Shown: one piece after another, positions 59,219-64,000 of the stretch
Layout: every line of letters begins with the position of its first letter
How positions within the stretch are numbered: the first letter of the stretch is position 1
DNA from: Streptomyces sp. FIT100
GTDB taxonomy: Bacteria > Actinomycetota > Actinomycetes > Streptomycetales > Streptomycetaceae
Direction of reading: 5' to 3'
Assembly (NCBI RefSeq): GCF_024584805.1
Contig: NZ_CP075715.1
Location: 2,344,001-2,408,000 of the forward strand
Length of the DNA: 64,000 bases
Position numbers and translations under genes: made by a program
The notes under the pieces: model-generated
What the model was told of the DNA's origin: nothing
Databases searched by the model: none
The model's input: the letters and a program-made list of their open reading frames with translations, nothing else

Positions 59219-60952
59219 GTGCTCATACAACTGCTCCGGACGTTCCTGCGTCCGTACCGCAAACCCCTTGCTGTGCTGGTGGCGCTGCAACTGCTGCAGA
59301 CCAGCGCCACCCTGTACCTGCCCACCCTGAACGCCGACATCATCGACAACGGTGTCGTCCAGGGGGACACCGGCCACATCCTGACGTTCGGCGCGCTGAT
59401 GATCGGCGTCAGCGTCGTCCAGGTGGTGTGCAACATCGGGGCCGTCTACTACGGCGCCCGGACCGCCGCCGCCCTCGGCCGGGACGTGCGGGCCGCCGTC
59501 TTCGACCGGGTGCAGTCGTTCTCGGCCCGCGAGGTCGGGCACTTCGGCGCGCCCTCGCTCATCACGCGTACGACCAACGACGTCCAGCAGATCCAGATGC
59601 TGGCGCTGATGGCGTTCACGCTCATGGTCTCCGCGCCGATCATGTGTGTCGGCGGCATCGTCCTGGCGCTGGGCCTGGACGTGCCGCTGTCCGCGGTGCT
59701 CCTCGCGGTCGTCCCGGTGCTCGGCGTCTCGGTCGCGCTGATCGTGAAGCGGATGCGGCCGCTGTTCCGGACCATGCAGGAGCGGCTGGACACGGTGAAC
59801 CGGGTGCTGCGGGAGCAGATCACCGGCAACCGGGTGATCAGGGCCTTCGTGAAGGACACCTACGAGGAGGAGCGGTTCCGCGGCTCGAACACCGAACTGA
59901 CCGATGTGTCCCTGTCGACCGGCCGGCTGATGGCGCTGATGTTCCCCGTCGTCATGACCGTCGTGAACGTGTCGAGCATCGCGGTCGTCTGGTTCGGCGC
60001 GCACCGCATCGACAGCGGCGGGATGCAGATCGGGGCGCTCACCGCGTTCCTCGCCTATCTGATGCAGATCGTGATGGCCGTGATGATGGCCACCTTCATG
60101 TTCATGATGGTGCCGCGTGCCGAGGTCTGCGCCGAGCGCATCGAGGAGGTCCTCGCCACGGATTCGAGCGTCGTACCGCCGGCCGCGCCCGTGCGGGAGC
60201 TGGCGCGCCGCGGTCATCTGGAGGTGCGCGGGGCGCACTTCCGCTACCCGGGTGCCGAGGAGTCCGTGCTCCGGGATGTGGCGCTGGTGGCCATGCCGGG
60301 CGAGACGACCGCGGTCATCGGCTCCACGGGCAGCGGCAAGTCGACCCTGCTCGGGCTCGTTCCGCGGCTGTTCGACGTGACGGGCGGCGAGGTCCTGGTC
60401 GACGGGGTCGACGTACGGGAGCTGGAGCCGGCGCTGATGGCGCGGACGGTCGGGCTCGTGCCGCAGAAGCCGTACCTCTTCTCCGGTACGGTCGCCACGA
60501 ATCTGCGCTACGGGAATCCGGACGCGACCGACGAGGAGCTGTGGAGCGCCCTCGAAGTGGCCCAGGCCGCCGACTTCGTACGGGATCTTGACGGCGGGCT
60601 GAACGCCCCTATCGCGCAGGGAGGCACCAATGTCTCGGGCGGTCAGCGGCAGCGGCTCGCGATCGCGCGGACGCTGGTGCAGCGGCCGGAGATCTATCTC
60701 TTCGACGACTCCTTCTCGGCGCTGGACTACGCGACGGACGCGGCGTTGCGCCGGGCGCTGTCGCTGGAGACGGCCGAGGCGACCGTGGTGATCGTCGCGC
60801 AGCGGGTGTCGACCATCCGGGACGCCGACCGGATCGTGGTGCTCGACGAGGGCCGGGTCGTGGGCACCGGCCGCCATCACGAGCTGATGGAGGGCAATGA
60901 GACGTACCGGGAGATCGTGCTCTCCCAGCTGACCGAGGCGGAGGCGGCCTGA
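59219..60952 (+). CDS. ABC exporter subunit A (heterodimeric, degenerate Walker B)
   Basis: The 577-aa half-transporter has a six-helix ABC exporter membrane domain (~1-310) and a nucleotide-binding domain (~340-577) with Walker A GSTGSGKST, Q-loop VPQKPYLFSG, canonical signature VSGGQRQRLAIAR and Walker B IYLFDDSFSALD. The catalytic Glu after Walker B is Asp, the change seen in the degenerate site of TM287/288-type heterodimers. GTG start at 59219. The stop overlaps the next gene (ATGA), so the two subunits are translationally coupled. Substrate unknown; drug or lipid export is usual. Confidence 0.9.
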   Translation: MLIQLLRTFLRPYRKPLAVLVALQLLQTSATLYLPTLNADIIDNGVVQGDTGHILTFGALMIGVSVVQVVCNIGAVYYGARTAAALGRDVRAAVFDRVQSFSAREVGHFGAPSLITRTTNDVQQIQMLALMAFTLMVSAPIMCVGGIVLALGLDVPLSAVLLAVVPVLGVSVALIVKRMRPLFRTMQERLDTVNRVLREQITGNRVIRAFVKDTYEEERFRGSNTELTDVSLSTGRLMALMFPVVMTVVNVSSIAVVWFGAHRIDSGGMQIGALTAFLAYLMQIVMAVMMATFMFMMVPRAEVCAERIEEVLATDSSVVPPAAPVRELARRGHLEVRGAHFRYPGAEESVLRDVALVAMPGETTAVIGSTGSGKSTLLGLVPRLFDVTGGEVLVDGVDVRELEPALMARTVGLVPQKPYLFSGTVATNLRYGNPDATDEELWSALEVAQAADFVRDLDGGLNAPIAQGGTNVSGGQRQRLAIARTLVQRPEIYLFDDSFSALDYATDAALRRALSLETAEATVVIVAQRVSTIRDADRIVVLDEGRVVGTGRHHELMEGNETYREIVLSQLTEAEAA

Positions 60953-62877
60953 TGGCGGGTCCTGGCGGACGCATGATGATGGGCCAGTCGGGCGAGCGGT
61001 CCATGGACTTCAAGGGCTCGGGCAAGCGGCTGCTGCGGCGGTTCGCCCCGGACCGGCGCCCCCTGTGGGTGATGCTGGCGGCCTGTGTCCTGAGCGTGGG
61101 ACTTTCGGTGGTCGGGCCGCTGATCCTCGGCAATGCGACGGACCTCGTCTTCGCGGGGGTCGTCGGGCGCGAGATGCCGGAGGGCACGACGAAGGAGCAG
61201 GCCCTCGACGGCCTGCGCGACCGGGGTCAGGACGGGCTCGCGGACATGCTGTCCGGCGTCGACTTCACCCCGGGGCAGGGCATCGACTTCACGGCGGTCG
61301 GCAACATCCTGCTGGTGGCGCTGATCGTGTTCGCGGCCGCGGGGCTGCTGATGCTGGTGGCGACCCGGGCGTCGATCCTGGTCATCAACCGGACCATGTA
61401 CCGGATGCGCGAGGACGTGCAGACGAAGCTGGCGCGGCTGCCGCTGTCGTACTTCGACAAGGCCAAGCGCGGTGAGGTGCTGAGCCGGGCGACGAACGAC
61501 ATCGACAACATCTCGCAGACCCTGCAGCAGTCGATGGGCCAGCTGATCAACTCGCTGCTGACCATCGTGGGCGTGCTGGCGATGATGTTCTGGATCTCGC
61601 CGCTGCTGGCGCTGGTCGCGCTGGTGACCGTGCCGGTCTCCGTGTTCGTGGCGGCCAGGATCGGCAAGCGCTCGCAGCCGCACTTCGTCCAGCAGTGGAG
61701 GTCGACGGGCCGGCTCAACGCGCACATCGAGGAGATGTACACCGGCCATGCGCTGGTGAAGGTCTTCGGCCGGCAGGAGGAGTCGGCGAAGGACTTCGCG
61801 GAGCAGAACGAGGCGCTGTACGAGGCCGGGTTCAAGGCGCAGTTCAACAGCGGAGTCATGCAGCCGCTGATGCTCTTCGTGTCGAACCTGAACTATGTGC
61901 TGGTGGCCGTGGTCGGCGGGCTGCGGGTCGCGTCGGGCACGCTGTCGATCGGCGACGTGCAGGCGTTCATCCAGTACTCGCGCCAGTTCTCGATGCCGCT
62001 GACGCAGGTCGCGTCGATGGCGAACCTGGTGCAGTCCGGGGTCGCCTCGGCCGAGCGGATCTTCGAGCTGCTGGACGCGGAGGAGCAGTCGCCCGACCCG
62101 GTCGTCGGGGCTCGCCCGAAGGAGCTGCGGGGCGCGGTCTCGCTGGAGAAGGTGTCGTTCCGCTACGACCCCGAAAGGCCGCTGATCGAGGACCTGTCCC
62201 TGGCGGTCGAGCCGGGCCACACGGTCGCGATCGTCGGCCCGACGGGCGCGGGCAAGACGACGCTGGTCAATCTGCTGATGCGGTTCTACGAGGTCACGGG
62301 CGGCCGGATCGCCCTCGACGGGGTCGACGTCGCGACGATGTCGCGGGACGACCTGCGGGCCGGGATCGGGATGGTGCTCCAGGACACCTGGCTGTTCGGC
62401 GGCACGATCGCCGAGAACATCGCGTACGGCGTGCAGGGCGAGGTCACCCGGGAGCAGATCGAGGAGGCGGCGCGGGCGGCCCACGCCGACCGCTTCATCC
62501 GCACCCTGCCGGACGGCTACGACACCGTCATCGACGACGAGGGCGCGGGCGTCAGCGCCGGAGAGAAGCAGCTGATCACCATCGCGCGGGCGTTTCTGTC
62601 CGACCCGGTGATCCTGGTCCTGGACGAGGCGACGAGCTCGGTCGACACCCGGACGGAGGTGCTGATCCAGAAGGCGATGGCGCAGCTCTCGCACGGCCGC
62701 ACCAGCTTCGTGATCGCGCACCGGCTCTCCACGATCCGGGACGCGGATGTGATCCTGGTGATGGAGAACGGCTCCATCGTCGAGCAGGGCACGCACGACG
62801 AACTGCTGCTGGCGGAGGGCGCGTACGCGCGGCTGTACGCGGCGCAGTTCGCGCAGGCGGTGGTCGAAGTCGACTGA
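60952..62877 (+). CDS. ABC exporter subunit B (heterodimeric, degenerate signature)
   Basis: The 641-aa partner has a longer N-terminus (~35 residues) and an extracytoplasmic insert after the first helix (~70-110, GVVGREMPEGTTKEQALDGL). Its nucleotide domain has Walker A GPTGAGKTT, intact Walker B VILVLDEATSSVD with catalytic Glu, but a degenerate signature VSAGEKQLITIAR. Together with subunit A's Asp this gives one consensus and one degenerate ATP site, as in TM287/TM288 and TmrAB. It is followed by a clear terminator at 62891, so it ends the operon. Confidence 0.92.
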   Translation: MAGPGGRMMMGQSGERSMDFKGSGKRLLRRFAPDRRPLWVMLAACVLSVGLSVVGPLILGNATDLVFAGVVGREMPEGTTKEQALDGLRDRGQDGLADMLSGVDFTPGQGIDFTAVGNILLVALIVFAAAGLLMLVATRASILVINRTMYRMREDVQTKLARLPLSYFDKAKRGEVLSRATNDIDNISQTLQQSMGQLINSLLTIVGVLAMMFWISPLLALVALVTVPVSVFVAARIGKRSQPHFVQQWRSTGRLNAHIEEMYTGHALVKVFGRQEESAKDFAEQNEALYEAGFKAQFNSGVMQPLMLFVSNLNYVLVAVVGGLRVASGTLSIGDVQAFIQYSRQFSMPLTQVASMANLVQSGVASAERIFELLDAEEQSPDPVVGARPKELRGAVSLEKVSFRYDPERPLIEDLSLAVEPGHTVAIVGPTGAGKTTLVNLLMRFYEVTGGRIALDGVDVATMSRDDLRAGIGMVLQDTWLFGGTIAENIAYGVQGEVTREQIEEAARAAHADRFIRTLPDGYDTVIDDEGAGVSAGEKQLITIARAFLSDPVILVLDEATSSVDTRTEVLIQKAMAQLSHGRTSFVIAHRLSTIRDADVILVMENGSIVEQGTHDELLLAEGAYARLYAAQFAQAVVEVD

Positions 62878-62890
62878 CGCGTACGGGACT

Positions 62891-62920
62891 CCGTCGGGGC
62901 CGACCGGTCGGCCCCGACGG
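62891..62920 (+). terminator. Hairpin terminator of the ABC exporter operon
   Basis: CCGTCGGGGCCGAC (62891-62904) pairs perfectly with GTCGGCCCCGACGG (62907-62920) with only a two-base centre; a few base pairs would open to form the loop. Confidence 0.8.
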
Positions 62921-62987
62921 ATCGCCGGAACCCTCGGCGCCGGATCGACGAGGCCGGAACTCCGGAACTACGGGGAGGAGCAGGACC

Positions 62988-63266
62988 ATGGCGAGAAACG
63001 CGAACGGTGCGGGAAACGCGAACGGTGCGGGGAACGGCGGCGGCCGACCGGGACGGTCGACCGGGTTGGGGATCGCGCTGGGCGTGGCCTTCGGCGTCTC
63101 GTTCGGGACGGTGCTGGACAGTCTGCCGATGGGCGTAGCGGTCGGGATGGTGCTCGGCGGCGCCTTCGGCGCGAGTCTCGGCGCACGCGAGCTCCGTGAG
63201 GATCAGGGCTCCGGACGGTCGGACCCGGGCACGAGCCCGTCGGACGGCGGCGGTCAGTCCAGGTAG
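62988..63266 (+). CDS. Small glycine-rich membrane protein
   Basis: A 92-aa product beginning with a NANGAGNANGAGNGGG repeat (two GNANGAG units encoded by 18-bp direct repeats), then two Gly-rich hydrophobic segments ([40 protein letters not shown]) that form a glycine-zipper-like hairpin in the membrane. Function unknown. The ATG at 62988 has GGGGAGGAGCAGG upstream. Its last 13 bases overlap the end of the convergent sigma-factor gene. Confidence 0.75.
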   Translation: MARNANGAGNANGAGNGGGRPGRSTGLGIALGVAFGVSFGTVLDSLPMGVAVGMVLGGAFGASLGARELREDQGSGRSDPGTSPSDGGGQSR

Positions 63267-64000
63267 CCGCGCAGCTGGTCCGCGAAGGCGTGGTCCCGCA
63301 GCTTGTTGAGGGTCTTGGACTCGATCTGGCGGATGCGTTCGCGTGTCACGCCGAAGATCCGGCCGATCTCCTCAAGGGTGCGGGGCCGCCCGTCGGCAAG
63401 GCCGTAGCGGAGCTGGACGACCTTGCGCTCGCGCTCGCCGAGGGTGGAGAGCACCGCTTCGAGATGCTCCCGGAGCAGCAGGAACGCCGCCGATTCGACG
63501 GGGGACGCGGCGTCGCCGTCCTCGATCAGGTCGCCGAGGGCGACATCGTCCTCCTCGCCGACGGGCGCGTGGAGCGACACCGGTTCCTGTGCGAGGCGCA
63601 GGACTTCGCCCACGCGCTCGGGGGTGAGGTCGAGCTGGGCGGCGACCTCTTCGGGCGTCGGTTCGTAGCCGCGCTCCTGGAGCATGCGGCGCTGGACCCG
63701 GACGACCCGGTTGATGAGCTCGACGACATGGACGGGGACGCGGATGGTCCGGGCCTGGTCGGCGAGGGCCCGGGACATGGCCTGGCGGATCCACCACGTC
63801 GCGTACGTCGAGAACTTGTAGCCCCGCGCGTAGTCGAACTTCTCGACGGCCCGGATCAGGCCGAGATTGCCCTCCTGGACGAGGTCGAGCATCGTCAGCC
63901 CGCGGCCGACGTACCGCTTGGCGACGGAGACGACGAGGCGGAGGTTGGCCTCGATGAGGCGGCGCTTGGCCACCCGGCCCATGACGACGAGCTTGTCGAG
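63254..64000 (-). CDS. hrdA: Principal-like RNA polymerase sigma factor, C-terminal part (5' cut by window)
   Basis: At least 248 aa are visible and the frame runs off the window ([20 protein letters not shown] at the edge). Sigma-70 regions are in order: 2.1-2.4 ([60 protein letters not shown]), 3 ([20 protein letters not shown]) and 4 with the helix-turn-helix ([20 protein letters not shown]). This is a group 1/2 factor of the HrdA-D family. The missing N-terminus prevents a firm paralogue call; the hrdA symbol rests on recalled synteny with the S. coelicolor matB-hrdA region. HrdA-D act at vegetative-type promoters. Confidence 0.75.
   Translation of the reverse strand, partial: LDKLVVMGRVAKRRLIEANLRLVVSVAKRYVGRGLTMLDLVQEGNLGLIRAVEKFDYARGYKFSTYATWWIRQAMSRALADQARTIRVPVHVVELINRVVRVQRRMLQERGYEPTPEEVAAQLDLTPERVGEVLRLAQEPVSLHAPVGEEDDVALGDLIEDGDAASPVESAAFLLLREHLEAVLSTLGERERKVVQLRYGLADGRPRTLEEIGRIFGVTRERIRQIESKTLNKLRDHAFADQLRGYLD

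Overview
The window is a high-GC actinobacterial chromosome segment, almost certainly Streptomyces. The grounds are very strong G/C third-position bias, GTG starts, genus-typical families (MatB, DUF2180, DUF6400, YtxH, MmyB-type XRE, HrdA-like sigma factor) and a gene order that recalls the S. coelicolor stretch from matB (SCO2444) through mbl to hrdA (SCO2465). That synteny is from memory and was not searched.

Layout. 1-3.7 kb: end of an M14-type peptidase, then Ohr, an NADP-dependent oxidoreductase and a divergent MarR regulator. 3.8-9.6 kb: a 4.1 kb segment (zinc-ribbon membrane protein, hypothetical protein, MreB/Mbl-like protein, GAF sensor protein) lies between two long, nearly identical inverted repeats, each carrying a 103-nt cruciform-like element. 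9.6-20 kb: LysE exporter, two tandem MITE-like elements, NarK-like MFS, secreted lipase, matB plus a fused carboxyltransferase, two small proteins and a large secreted subtilase. 20-40.8 kb: mostly accessory metabolism. It includes a run of minus-strand genes (RpiB, DJ-1, DUF2180, monooxygenase, SDR, MFS), a secreted pore-former-like protein, a polyprenyl diphosphate synthase paired with an unrecognised 507-aa protein, gluconokinase, a hydroxyacid dehydrogenase, a SRPBCC / FdhF-YdeP oxidoreductase / GNAT-AAA operon, a PatB-like aminotransferase and a Tat-exported phospholipase C. 40.8-56.5 kb: a decayed, AT-richer zone full of broken transposases (ISL3, IS5, IS630, IS701), two DeoR-LacI hybrid regulators, a degenerate LacI gene, a divergent GH29 protein, an M4 metallopeptidase nested between two transposase halves and a low-GC 464-aa orphan. 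It ends at a tRNA cluster (CAU-anticodon tRNA and two tRNA-Asn). 56.9-64 kb: core genes return (YtxH protein, xylulokinase-like kinase, heterodimeric ABC exporter, small Gly-rich protein, sigma factor cut by the window edge).

The most unusual points are the invertible-looking 4.1 kb segment whose repeats keep the sensor gene open in either orientation, the prenyl synthase/unknown-protein pair as a possible non-canonical terpene pathway, the GNAT-AAA fusion beside a molybdenum oxidoreductase, and the protease and low-GC orphan inside the decayed island next to the tRNAs. No CRISPR array, rRNA gene or riboswitch was seen.
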